From positions 1-16,909 of the forward strand of contig CAZCAQ010000015.1 in the NCBI GenBank assembly GCA_964496905.1: a stretch of DNA of 16,909 bases. The letters are read 5' to 3'. Position 1 is the stretch's first letter, and each line of letters starts with the position of its first letter. Made by a program: the position numbers and the translations under genes. Origin of the DNA: CAZCAQ01 sp964496905 (GTDB lineage Bacteria > Patescibacteriota > WWE3 > UBA101185 > UBA10185). Shown piece after piece: positions 7,228-13,232 of this stretch. The notes below the pieces were generated by a model. It worked only from the letters and a program-made list of their open reading frames with translations, made no database searches and was not told where the DNA came from.

Positions 7228-7359
7228 TTAACGGGAAATGTTAGTAGAAAAAGATAAATAGCAAGCATCAGCTCCAAAAGCCACTAAAGATTTACCAGCT
7301 GGTTTAACAGCGGTTTGAGGCAAAATTATTGAATTGTACATGTAGTTAGGAACTGACAT
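7228..7359 (-). CDS. Candidate 43-residue leaderless ORF upstream of the methyltransferase
   Basis: An ATG at 7359 opens 43 codons ending in TAA at 7228-7230. The product (starts MSVPNYMYNSIILPQ) is not recognised and has no clear membrane segment. Support comes from its position: TAAAAT at 7366-7371 lies exactly 6 nt before the ATG, the same arrangement as at the confident leaderless genes here. It stops 60 nt before the methyltransferase on the same strand, so the two could form one mRNA, as a leader ORF plus a Shine-Dalgarno gene. It may also be the front end of a gene broken when the methyltransferase arrived. Confidence 0.45.
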   Translation of the reverse strand: MSVPNYMYNSIILPQTAVKPAGKSLVAFGADACYLSFSTNISR

Positions 7360-7365
7360 GGTTGC

Positions 7366-7371
7366 ATTTTA
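7366..7371 (-). promoter_or_regulatory. -10 box of the 43-residue ORF and probably the methyltransferase
   Basis: TAAAAT on the minus strand within GTATAAAAT, then GCAACC (6 nt), then ATG at 7359. I see no better promoter for the methyltransferase. Confidence 0.55.
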
Positions 7372-7409
7372 TACTATAGGATTATAAAGCGCAACTATAA
7401 ACTGTGTGA

Positions 7410-7418
7410 TGTTAAAAT
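7410..7418 (+). promoter_or_regulatory. Extended -10 of the A1408 methyltransferase-like gene, leaderless spacing
   Basis: TGTTAAAAT, then AAGAAC (6 nt), then ATG at 7425. It is divergent from the promoter at 7366-7371. Confidence 0.72.
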
Positions 7419-7424
7419 AAGAAC

Positions 7425-8057
7425 ATGTTCACAACGGTAGTTGGAAAAAAAACTCAAAAAGCCAGCAAACTAGATGGAATTGAACAATTCGACAAAATTG
7501 TAGTGGATCTTGGAACAGGAGACGGACGATTTGTTTATGAAAATGCCAAAAAACTTCCTCAATTTTATTACATTGGTGTTGACACTCTTGCAAAAAGTAT
7601 GGAAGAGTTTTCGGGCAAATCGGCACGTGATGGCTTAAAAAATGCTGTTTTTATAGTTGGAAATGCCGAAGGCTTTTTACCTGGAATAAACTACGTTGTC
7701 GACGATGTTTTTATAAATTTTCCTTGGGGGAGCTTGCTGGCCCTGTGTGTGAATCCAAGCGAGGCTTTTTTACAAGAGCTAAAACGCGTGTTAAAGGTGA
7801 GCGGAAAGGTCATTATGGTTTTTGGCTATTCCGAAGAATTTGAGCAAAAACAGGTGGAAAGGCTCGAATTACCTTCCATTACATTGGAAAGCCTGCAAAG
7901 TAAAATTGCTGCACATTATATTGGAAATGGCTTTCGATTGTGTGAAGTTGAAGAATTAAGCAAAAACGAGGTTTTTGACATTGGCAGCACTTGGGGAAAA
8001 AAGCTAAAGTTTGGCAGAGATAGGCCTGTTTTTAAGATGGTGCTGGAAAAGCTTTGA
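7425..8057 (+). CDS. NpmA/KamB-like 16S rRNA (adenine1408-N1) methyltransferase
   Basis: A 210-residue protein that matches the NpmA/KamB family along its length. IVVDLGTGDGRFVYENA (Asp28) is motif I, FYYIGVD (Asp53) is motif II, and NAVFIVGNAEGFLPG leads to FPWGSLL at 99-105, the conserved Phe-Pro-Trp that frames the flipped adenine in NpmA. Near the end GSTWGKKLKFGRDR (187-200) carries the second key Trp190 plus Ser188, Lys192, Arg198 and Arg200, the family's target-binding signature. Known members methylate N1 of A1408 in the 30S decoding site and give broad aminoglycoside resistance. All catalytic-type residues I can name are present and length is normal. It is leaderless and monocistronic, AT-rich like its neighbours, and stops 1 bp from the convergent gene. 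A housekeeping role on other RNA cannot be excluded. Confidence 0.85.
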   Translation: MFTTVVGKKTQKASKLDGIEQFDKIVVDLGTGDGRFVYENAKKLPQFYYIGVDTLAKSMEEFSGKSARDGLKNAVFIVGNAEGFLPGINYVVDDVFINFPWGSLLALCVNPSEAFLQELKRVLKVSGKVIMVFGYSEEFEQKQVERLELPSITLESLQSKIAAHYIGNGFRLCEVEELSKNEVFDIGSTWGKKLKFGRDRPVFKMVLEKL

Positions 8058-8058
8058 T

Positions 8059-8910
8059 CTAGTTTGCTATTTCAAATAACCGCACACCGCGCACATCTAA
8101 AACATACACAACTAGTGAGTTTTCCTTCTGCACCAAAACAAATTTTGAGGACATTTTTGAAGTTTTCAAGACTCTTTTACCATCCTTAAATATTTCCAAA
8201 ATATATTTACGTCCACACATAGAACCACAGCCAGGTTGTGTAGAGCTATACGCCTTATAACGATATCCTTGTTGTAATTCCTTTGTAATAAAATCATCAT
8301 TAGAAGGTATGGTTTCAACACCTCTAGAAGCTGTGTCGTCTAAATACAGATTGAGGGAATTAAACTCAGTACTAGGAGGTGTAGAAAGATGTAGCTCTAA
8401 TGATTCGAGCATTAAAATATTTCTCAAATCATTAGACTTAAATAGATAAGTATAATGTGCTGTCGAATTATTCCGATATTTATACAACTTTTCGCTTGTA
8501 GGCAGAAATTCCTTAAGGTGTATAGAAAGTTCTTGCTCACACGACACCTCCTTGCAGTCAATATGCCTTACTGGGTACATCTGTTGAGTTTTATAGTCAT
8601 AAAGCTCAGTACCAGTACCAAGTAGATAAAAATCGTTAAGTTTGTGGTATCCATAATAATAGCCTTCATTCTCTGCGACATGTAGTATCTTCTCCAAATC
8701 TAGGTCGTAAAAAACAGTTTCTGATGGTTCACTTCCGGTTCTTCTAGAAAAAACTAGAACCCCATAGTCACTGTTATATATATAATCACTAAAAGTATAG
8801 TCACCTAAGTCCAGCTCAGTATATGAAGGCAGCTTATGAGAAAAGGAGTATACAATCCCAAACGCACCAAAAATAAAAGCGGCTAAGATGAAAAATACCA
8901 ACGATCGCAT
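8059..8910 (-). CDS. Membrane-anchored extracytoplasmic protein of unknown function
   Basis: A 283-residue protein, unrecognised. Residues 4-22 form one membrane segment or uncleaved signal; the rest is polar, Tyr-rich and beta-rich with repeats of short strands around Tyr/Asp (for instance GDYTFSDYIYNSDYG and YYYGYHKLNDFYLLGTGTELYDY), which hints at a beta-propeller-like outside domain without proving it. Cys119/Cys124 and Cys228/Cys232 (GCGSMCG) are two close pairs that may form disulfides. The ATG is 6 nt behind TATTAT in a TGC-extended -10, so the mRNA is probably leaderless. Its stop is separated by one base from that of the A1408 methyltransferase-like gene. Confidence 0.75.
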   Translation of the reverse strand: MRSLVFFILAAFIFGAFGIVYSFSHKLPSYTELDLGDYTFSDYIYNSDYGVLVFSRRTGSEPSETVFYDLDLEKILHVAENEGYYYGYHKLNDFYLLGTGTELYDYKTQQMYPVRHIDCKEVSCEQELSIHLKEFLPTSEKLYKYRNNSTAHYTYLFKSNDLRNILMLESLELHLSTPPSTEFNSLNLYLDDTASRGVETIPSNDDFITKELQQGYRYKAYSSTQPGCGSMCGRKYILEIFKDGKRVLKTSKMSSKFVLVQKENSLVVYVLDVRGVRLFEIAN

Positions 8911-8916
8911 ATATCA

Positions 8917-8925
8917 ATAATAGCA
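8917..8925 (-). promoter_or_regulatory. Extended -10 of the anchored unknown protein, leaderless spacing
   Basis: TGCTATTAT on the minus strand, then TGATAT (6 nt), then ATG at 8910. Confidence 0.7.
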
Positions 8926-8941
8926 TCAAACATAATCCTAC

Positions 8942-8950
8942 TGTTATAAT
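8942..8950 (+). promoter_or_regulatory. Perfect extended -10 upstream of tRNA-Pro
   Basis: TGTTATAAT is a consensus extended -10. The predicted start point is at about 8957, which is the A of an ATG, and read-through would reach the tRNA at 9059. Confidence 0.65.
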
Positions 8951-8956
8951 CCAACT

Positions 8957-9001
8957 ATGGGGAAGCATCAGCGAGTTTCACACGATCTCCTTAGTTATTA
9001 G
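8957..9001 (+). CDS. Candidate 14-codon leaderless mini-ORF before tRNA-Pro
   Basis: ATG at 8957 lies exactly 6 nt after a consensus TATAAT and reads MGKHQRVSHDLLSY to TAG at 8999-9001. The promoter placement is the one used by real genes in the window. It could be a translated leader of the tRNA transcript, a decayed gene that kept its promoter, or a chance ATG at a tRNA promoter. Confidence 0.3.
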   Translation: MGKHQRVSHDLLSY

Positions 9002-9031
9002 CAAGTTGAAGCACTAGTCACAGTCCTGGTG

Positions 9032-9037
9032 TATATT
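9032..9037 (+). promoter_or_regulatory. Possible proximal -10 of tRNA-Pro
   Basis: TATATT ends 21 nt before the tRNA 5' end; TTGAAG at 9006-9011 is a poor -35 partner, because the spacer is 20 nt. The stronger promoter at 8942-8950 is an alternative. Confidence 0.35.
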
Positions 9038-9058
9038 GAGCTTGCTCCCCTCCTTCGT

Positions 9059-9136
9059 CGGGGTGTGGCGCAGTTTTGGTAGCGCGTTCGCATGGGGTGC
9101 GAGAGGCCGCAGGTTCGAGTCCTGTCACCCCGACCA
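9059..9136 (+). tRNA. tRNA-Pro (anticodon GGG) with encoded CCA
   Basis: A full cloverleaf can be folded by eye. Acceptor CGGGGTG (9059-9065) pairs with CACCCCG (9126-9132), discriminator A at 9133 and CCA at 9134-9136. The D-stem is GCGC/GCGC, the anticodon stem TTCGC/GCGAG, and the T-stem GCAGG/CCTGT closes TTCGAGT. The 7-base anticodon loop ATGGGGT gives anticodon GGG, which reads proline CCC and CCU. The cyclase gene begins only 7 nt after the CCA. Confidence 0.97.
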
Positions 9137-9143
9137 TAACTTT

Positions 9144-9677
9144 ATGAAAATAATAGACCTATCACAAACTCTAGCAAATGGTATGCAAGTTTTTCCAGGT
9201 GACCCTGAAGTAAAAATTGAGCAAGTGCACACTATAGAAAATGAAGGTTGGAGACTTAAATACCTACAATTTTCTTCGCATGTTGGAACTCATGTGGATG
9301 CTTTAGCTCACATGGATAAAAATGGCGAAACACTGGACCAATTGCCCATAGACAGGTTTATAGGAAAAACAGTTTTAGTTTCAACTAATGATGAGTTTCC
9401 AAAAAACATGGGCTTAGCATTTTGTGATGGTGATATTAATAATGAGGTTGTAGAAAAAATACTGGCGTCTAGTCCAAAATTTGTTGCAATTGGGTCTAGT
9501 GCTCTTTTTAGCATAGAATCAGAAAGAACTCTTTTACAAGCAGGAATTATAACTATTACTGATCTTGTTAGTATGGAGGAGCTGCCAAAAAACAAACCTT
9601 TCACATTTTATGCAGTACCTCTAAAAATAAAAGATGGAGACGGTTCGCCAGTTAGAGCTTTTGCGGTAGTAGAATAA
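9144..9677 (+). CDS. Cyclase family metal-dependent hydrolase (kynurenine formamidase-like)
   Basis: A 177-residue protein of the PF04199 cyclase/formamidase family. The signature HVGTHVDALAH at 46-56 supplies the metal ligands His46, His50, Asp52 and His56; FPGDP at 18-22 and the closing KDGDGSPVRAFA are also family marks. These enzymes hydrolyse amide or ester bonds in small molecules; no tryptophan degradation genes are nearby, so the substrate is open. The frame is open back to 9036, but that region is the tRNA, so ATG at 9144 is taken as the start. Only TAACTTT separates the tRNA CCA from it. No promoter or Shine-Dalgarno fits, so the mRNA is probably released from a tRNA-mRNA precursor by 3' tRNA processing and translated without a leader. 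Confidence 0.88.
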   Translation: MKIIDLSQTLANGMQVFPGDPEVKIEQVHTIENEGWRLKYLQFSSHVGTHVDALAHMDKNGETLDQLPIDRFIGKTVLVSTNDEFPKNMGLAFCDGDINNEVVEKILASSPKFVAIGSSALFSIESERTLLQAGIITITDLVSMEELPKNKPFTFYAVPLKIKDGDGSPVRAFAVVE

Positions 9678-9696
9678 TCGGCTTAACATGTGATAG

Positions 9697-10221
9697 TCAC
9701 TTAACTGTCGAAAAACGCTGAGTTACTGACCCATCTTCTTCCTTTATAGACTTTTCAAAAGTCATACCTGCTTTTTGCATAACTTTGATCGAACCAATAT
9801 TATTTTCATCACACTTACCAGTTATTTTATGCACATCAAGGTTAGCAAAACAAAAATCCAAAAGTCCTTTCAGTGCTTCTGATGCATACCCTTTTCCCCA
9901 ATAATTTTTATGCATAGCATAACCAAAGTCCATATCACCTTTATCAGGTGTTTCCGCTTTTCCAATGCCAATCCAGCCAACCATGTTTGTCGTAGCCTTT
10001 TCAACAATTGCAAAACCGTAAGAAAAGCGTGGATTGCTTTGATTGTGCATTATTTTATCTTCTAGCCAGGTTCGAACCTCATCCACGTTGTTACATTCAA
10101 TATAGTCCATGTATTTTGTTATTTCCGGATCCAAACACAACTGAGACATAGAATCTAGATCGTTTATAGAAAGCTCACGTAGAACAAGTCGTGGAGTGTT
10201 TATTTCAACAGAATCTGGCAT
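9697..10221 (-). CDS. GNAT acetyltransferase, RimJ/RimL type
   Basis: A 174-residue GNAT-fold protein of the Acetyltransf_3 group. INTPRLVLRELSINDLD (7-23) is the usual N-terminal strand and helix, GYAMHKNYWGKGYASEA (100-116) holds the acetyl-CoA pyrophosphate loop, and NNIGSIKVMQKAGM (140-153) is the late motif. RimJ/RimL relatives acetylate the N-terminus of ribosomal proteins, but this branch also acts on small molecules; the acceptor cannot be read from sequence. The ATG follows TATTAT by 6 nt within a TGC-extended -10, so it is leaderless. It ends 19 bp from the cyclase stop, convergently. Confidence 0.9.
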   Translation of the reverse strand: MPDSVEINTPRLVLRELSINDLDSMSQLCLDPEITKYMDYIECNNVDEVRTWLEDKIMHNQSNPRFSYGFAIVEKATTNMVGWIGIGKAETPDKGDMDFGYAMHKNYWGKGYASEALKGLLDFCFANLDVHKITGKCDENNIGSIKVMQKAGMTFEKSIKEEDGSVTQRFSTVK

Positions 10222-10227
10222 ATGCCC

Positions 10228-10236
10228 ATAATAGCA
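10228..10236 (-). promoter_or_regulatory. Extended -10 of the GNAT gene, leaderless spacing
   Basis: TGCTATTAT on the minus strand, then GGGCAT (6 nt), then ATG at 10221; the same nine bases as at 8917-8925. Confidence 0.72.
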
Positions 10237-10261
10237 CTAAGCCAGAGTACCTTGTAGATAG

Positions 10262-10765
10262 TTAAGACTTAAAAGTTACCAAGCCAATATTTTTGGGTCC
10301 TTCAAAATCAAAAGTAACTTGTTTAAAGTTCACTTTGTTTGCTATATAAAACTGAGAGATTTCGTGGAGCATCGCATTTCTTCCTAGCTTTTGAGTTTGA
10401 TCCCAAAAGTTACAACACGGAATTAAAATCGTATTTGTAACTAAGGCGGACTCAGCCACTTGTCTTGTTGCTTCGTCTGGATGAAGTCCAACAACCAAAT
10501 CGTACTGTGATGCATCTGTGGTCTGGTACTCTTGCGCCAAATTAGAAACTCCAAGTAATGGAAACCCACGTGGGTCAACAACTACAGAATCATAATTATA
10601 CTTTTTGGCCAAAATTCGAGAGAGCATACCTTTACCCCCTGCTACATCCGCAATGGTGTTTATACTTCTTCCATAGGTTTCAAAAATATATGCTGCTAGG
10701 ACCTCAAATCTAATTGGGTCTCCGTGGAACAGGTGTCCTTTGTATGTGCCTCCTTTTGTGCTCAT
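10262..10765 (-). CDS. Methyltransferase-like Rossmann protein with an IPCCNFW motif
   Basis: A 167-residue protein. IADVAGGKGMLSRILA (38-53) is a SAM-binding motif I in the GGKG form and VVVDPRG (61-67) the next strand with its acidic residue; DLVVGLHPDEAT (89-100) and IPCCNFW (115-121) follow in the place of motif IV. The GGKG, GLHPDEAT and PCC pattern is shared with the Methyltransf_32/TRM13-like methyltransferases that act on RNA or protein; the substrate is not known. It is shorter than most class I enzymes, with no separate substrate domain. TATAAT lies 8 nt before the ATG, so it is leaderless or nearly so. It is followed by the GNAT gene 40 bp on, which has its own promoter. Confidence 0.7.
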   Translation of the reverse strand: MSTKGGTYKGHLFHGDPIRFEVLAAYIFETYGRSINTIADVAGGKGMLSRILAKKYNYDSVVVDPRGFPLLGVSNLAQEYQTTDASQYDLVVGLHPDEATRQVAESALVTNTILIPCCNFWDQTQKLGRNAMLHEISQFYIANKVNFKQVTFDFEGPKNIGLVTFKS

Positions 10766-10773
10766 GTGTGGGT

Positions 10774-10779
10774 ATTATA
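10774..10779 (-). promoter_or_regulatory. -10 box of the IPCCNFW methyltransferase-like gene
   Basis: TATAAT on the minus strand, then 8 nt, then ATG at 10765; slightly wider than the 6 nt seen elsewhere. Confidence 0.68.
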
Positions 10780-10811
10780 CGATACGCTAAGGAGATTAAG
10801 TAAATTCATAT

Positions 10812-10840
10812 GAGCACAGGATGGCTAAACTCCTGTGTTC
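10812..10840 (-). terminator. Hairpin after the 274-residue protein gene
   Basis: GAGCACAGGA (10812-10821) and TCCTGTGTTC (10831-10840) form a 10-bp stem with one G-T pair and a 9-nt loop. It is 19 bp past the stop of the gene ending at 10860. No T-tract follows, so termination is uncertain. Confidence 0.45.
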
Positions 10841-10859
10841 ACACTCAAAACATGTGGTT

Positions 10860-11684
10860 CTATTCTTCCCACTCGGAATCTACTCTATTCAAAAGGTAGT
10901 TTATAAGTTGAAGTCTTGCATCTCTTGAGCTTTCAAATTCACCTGACTTAACCCCAAGCTTATAAGCACGATCTCTTAATTTTTCAAGGTGAGACAATCT
11001 ATTCACCATTTCGACCACGGGCATAAAAACAACTACAGGCCTGTCATCTTCAGAACTTTCAGGATTCCCAGCGTCGAATGTGAGACCAATATCAATTTCG
11101 ATATGATTTATAGTATGAAAACCTAGTGTTCTTATTGCAAAATCAGACATTGTTGCATTTGTCATATTTAAAGCGCCGATAAATACAGGACGTCCCATAT
11201 TTTCTTCAGTTTCAACTATTTCGTTGTGCAAAACTTTTAAAAGTTCGATACTATCATCCAGAACCACCGTAGAAACAGCATACTTCAACTCATCAATAGC
11301 AAAAGTATGGGCTAGTGGAAGACAGTCAACCAATATAGCTACACCAGGCTCAGTGAACTCAACCACCTTACTTTCCCCCTTTTTAGTCTCAAATGACACC
11401 TTACCATGATCCACAACCATATAGTGTGCTTGTACTGAACCACAATATCTTGCAACTCCATAAGAAGAACTGCTCTCCAAATTTCTGTGAATGGGCATTA
11501 ACTTCTTAATCAAAAAAGAATGGAGTTCTACAAGATTTGAATCACTTAGCTCTGTTAAAACCTCCTCAGTAGTATCTCTAGTAGGTGCAATATCAAATTC
11601 TGCGCAAAATTCCTGCAACAATTGAAAACTTATCTCAGACTTAGATTCAGCCTCATTATCTATGGTAGGCACTGAAGTATTCAT
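10860..11684 (-). CDS. Cytosolic protein of unknown function
   Basis: A 274-residue protein that I cannot assign. It has no signal or membrane segment. The first 70 residues are acidic and helical; residues about 72-145 look beta-rich (SYGVARYCGSVQAHYMVVD, GVAILVDCLPLAHTFAID); about 165-230 alternate strands and helices (RPVFIGALNMTNATMSDFAIRTLGF and RPVVVFMPVVEMVNRL), and the end is helical and charged. The phrase around AIRTLGF recalls the last motif of GNAT enzymes, but no acetyl-CoA loop is visible, so I do not call it one. The ATG follows TACTAT by 6 nt, a weaker version of the leaderless arrangement. Confidence 0.7.
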   Translation of the reverse strand: MNTSVPTIDNEAESKSEISFQLLQEFCAEFDIAPTRDTTEEVLTELSDSNLVELHSFLIKKLMPIHRNLESSSSYGVARYCGSVQAHYMVVDHGKVSFETKKGESKVVEFTEPGVAILVDCLPLAHTFAIDELKYAVSTVVLDDSIELLKVLHNEIVETEENMGRPVFIGALNMTNATMSDFAIRTLGFHTINHIEIDIGLTFDAGNPESSEDDRPVVVFMPVVEMVNRLSHLEKLRDRAYKLGVKSGEFESSRDARLQLINYLLNRVDSEWEE

Positions 11685-11690
11685 AAATCA

Positions 11691-11696
11691 ATAGTA
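11691..11696 (-). promoter_or_regulatory. Weak -10 of the 274-residue protein gene
   Basis: TACTAT (4 of 6 to consensus) on the minus strand, then TGATTT (6 nt), then ATG at 11684. Confidence 0.45.
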
Positions 11697-11823
11697 ATAC
11701 AAATCGGATCTTATAGGAATATATGACCAAAGCATGGGAAAACATCTACAATAAACTATTCAACAAAAGATGTTGTACATAGTGATAAGGGCATTACTTC
11801 AGCCAATTCTCAGACAAATTCGG

Positions 11824-11829
11824 CATAAT
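11824..11829 (+). promoter_or_regulatory. Candidate -10 of the amidase gene
   Basis: CATAAT, then 16 nt, then ATG at 11846. It predicts a leader of about 10 nt with no Shine-Dalgarno, so it is short-leadered rather than leaderless. Confidence 0.5.
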
Positions 11830-11845
11830 AAATCTTTCACCGCCT

Positions 11846-12607
11846 ATGAATGTTAAGAAAATACTCTTTATCGTTGTGGCCGCATTTTTTCTACTAAGCG
11901 CGCTGACAATCTATAATTTAAATCAAAAATCCCAACTTTATGGCGCTCCCCCATACATCGAAGAACAAGACTCTGTTCAACCTGTATTACAGCAAAATGA
12001 CACTAGTACATGGAAAAGACCTGAAGGCCCAATAAAAATAGGACTTCAAGCGGGACACTGGAAAACAGATGAAATGCCTGCAGAACAAGATCGCATAAGA
12101 ATTGCCGGAGGAGGAACAAGTGGCCAAGGCCTTGCAGAATGGGAAGTGGTTTTAAAGATCGCAGAGGAAACAAAGGCGCTTTTGGAAAAAGAAGGCTACG
12201 TTGTAGATATTCTACCTGCAACAGTCCCAGAAGCATATTGGGCCGATGCGTTTGTTTCCGTTCATGCTGACGGAAATTTAAATCCACTAGTGGCAGGCTA
12301 CAAAGTGGCGCCGTACCGTCGCGACCAAACGCAAACAGCTAACGACTTGTCGGATGCAATCGAAAAAAGTTACGGCGAGCTAACCGATTTTAAACTTGAC
12401 CCAAATATTTCAAGAAATATGACAGGATATTACGCGTTTAATTCACGCAGGTATCGCCACGCCATTCACCCTATGACACCTGGAGTTATTGTTGAAACTG
12501 GTTTTTTAACAAATCCTTCGGATGCCTCTGTGCTAATAAATGATCCTAAAGTTCCAGCCAACGGAATTGCGAAAGGAATTATTGCATTTATTAATTCACA
12601 ACACTAA
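11846..12607 (+). CDS. N-acetylmuramoyl-L-alanine amidase (Amidase_3), membrane-anchored
   Basis: A 253-residue peptidoglycan amidase. Residues 5-25 are a membrane anchor or signal, followed by a polar linker to about 62. The Amidase_3 zinc site is complete: His71 in GLQAGHW, Glu100 in AEWEVVLKIAEE, His140 in FVSVHADG, and the catalytic Glu217 in VIVETGFLTN. It cleaves the bond between MurNAc and the stem peptide outside the membrane, for cell separation or wall turnover, or against a partner cell in an episymbiont. There are no SPOR or LysM wall-binding domains, so the anchor alone places it. The mRNA seems to have a short leader and the next gene has its own promoter. Confidence 0.92.
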   Translation: MNVKKILFIVVAAFFLLSALTIYNLNQKSQLYGAPPYIEEQDSVQPVLQQNDTSTWKRPEGPIKIGLQAGHWKTDEMPAEQDRIRIAGGGTSGQGLAEWEVVLKIAEETKALLEKEGYVVDILPATVPEAYWADAFVSVHADGNLNPLVAGYKVAPYRRDQTQTANDLSDAIEKSYGELTDFKLDPNISRNMTGYYAFNSRRYRHAIHPMTPGVIVETGFLTNPSDASVLINDPKVPANGIAKGIIAFINSQH

Positions 12608-12623
12608 ACTTCTAGTCTTTTTT

Positions 12624-12632
12624 TGATATACT
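12624..12632 (+). promoter_or_regulatory. Extended -10 of the HD-domain gene, leaderless spacing
   Basis: TGATATACT, then GGATTT (6 nt), then ATG at 12639. Confidence 0.72.
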
Positions 12633-12638
12633 GGATTT

Positions 12639-13232
12639 ATGGATGCGCATGCTAAGCTAGCTAACTTTTTATTCGAAATCGGAACACTTAGAAAAATCCC
12701 GCGAGCACACAGGCAAATATTACTATCCGAAGATACAACAGATAACATCTCTTCACACAAATTTAGAGTTACATGGATAGGTTGGTTTTTAGCTAAGCTA
12801 GAGAAAGCTGATCCATACAAAGTTGTTATGATGTGTTTGTTACATGATCTTCCCGAAACAAGAAGCGGGGATCAAAACTGGGTTCATAAAAAGTATGTCA
12901 AAGTGTTTGAAGATGAAATTATATCTGATCAATTGCAAAGCTTACCAGCCAGCGATGATTTAGTTAAAGTATTTTCAGAATACGAGAAAAGGGAAAGCCT
13001 AGAAGCCAGAATTACAAAAGACGCTGATATTATTGATCAACTATTGTTGCTAAAAGAATATGCCCGTGTTGGTAACAGAGAAGCAGAAGAATGGCTACAG
13101 GTAGATAATTTTGAAAAGAGTCAAAAGTATTTGAGTTTAAAAACCAACTCAGCTAAAAAATTAGCGTTAAAAATTATTAAAACTACCACAAGCGAATGGC
13201 AAAACACTGTATGGACCGAAAAGAGAAGGTAG
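12639..13232 (+). CDS. HD-domain phosphohydrolase, YfbR/HDDC2-like
   Basis: A 197-residue HD_3-type protein. His40 in SSHKFRVTWIG, the His69-Asp70 pair in CLLHDLPETRSGD and Asp130 in KDADIIDQ give the H...HD...D metal site, and Glu73 plus the GD that follows match the 5'-deoxynucleotidase branch (YfbR, HDDC2). Such enzymes remove phosphate from dNMPs and tune nucleotide pools. The protein is all helical and cytosolic. It is leaderless and its last 37 nt overlap the start of the next gene in another frame, so the two are probably translated together; pairing with a DNA glycosylase-like protein suggests nucleotide and DNA care. Confidence 0.85.
   Translation: MDAHAKLANFLFEIGTLRKIPRAHRQILLSEDTTDNISSHKFRVTWIGWFLAKLEKADPYKVVMMCLLHDLPETRSGDQNWVHKKYVKVFEDEIISDQLQSLPASDDLVKVFSEYEKRESLEARITKDADIIDQLLLLKEYARVGNREAEEWLQVDNFEKSQKYLSLKTNSAKKLALKIIKTTTSEWQNTVWTEKRR

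Noticed and set aside
9036..9143. Longer N-terminus of the cyclase, beginning upstream of the tRNA
   Set aside because: These codons are the tRNA-Pro gene itself; the cyclase family homology begins at the ATG at 9144.
10811..10900. 29-codon plus-strand ORF starting ATGAGCACAGG
   Set aside because: It runs into the antisense of a well-formed gene, and the AAGGAG upstream is 15 nt away, too far for a Shine-Dalgarno; the hairpin arms explain the sequence.
11723..11782. 19-codon ORF in the gap before the amidase
   Set aside because: The supposed -10 (TTATAG or TATAGG) is poor in either register and the peptide has no recognisable features; probably chance.
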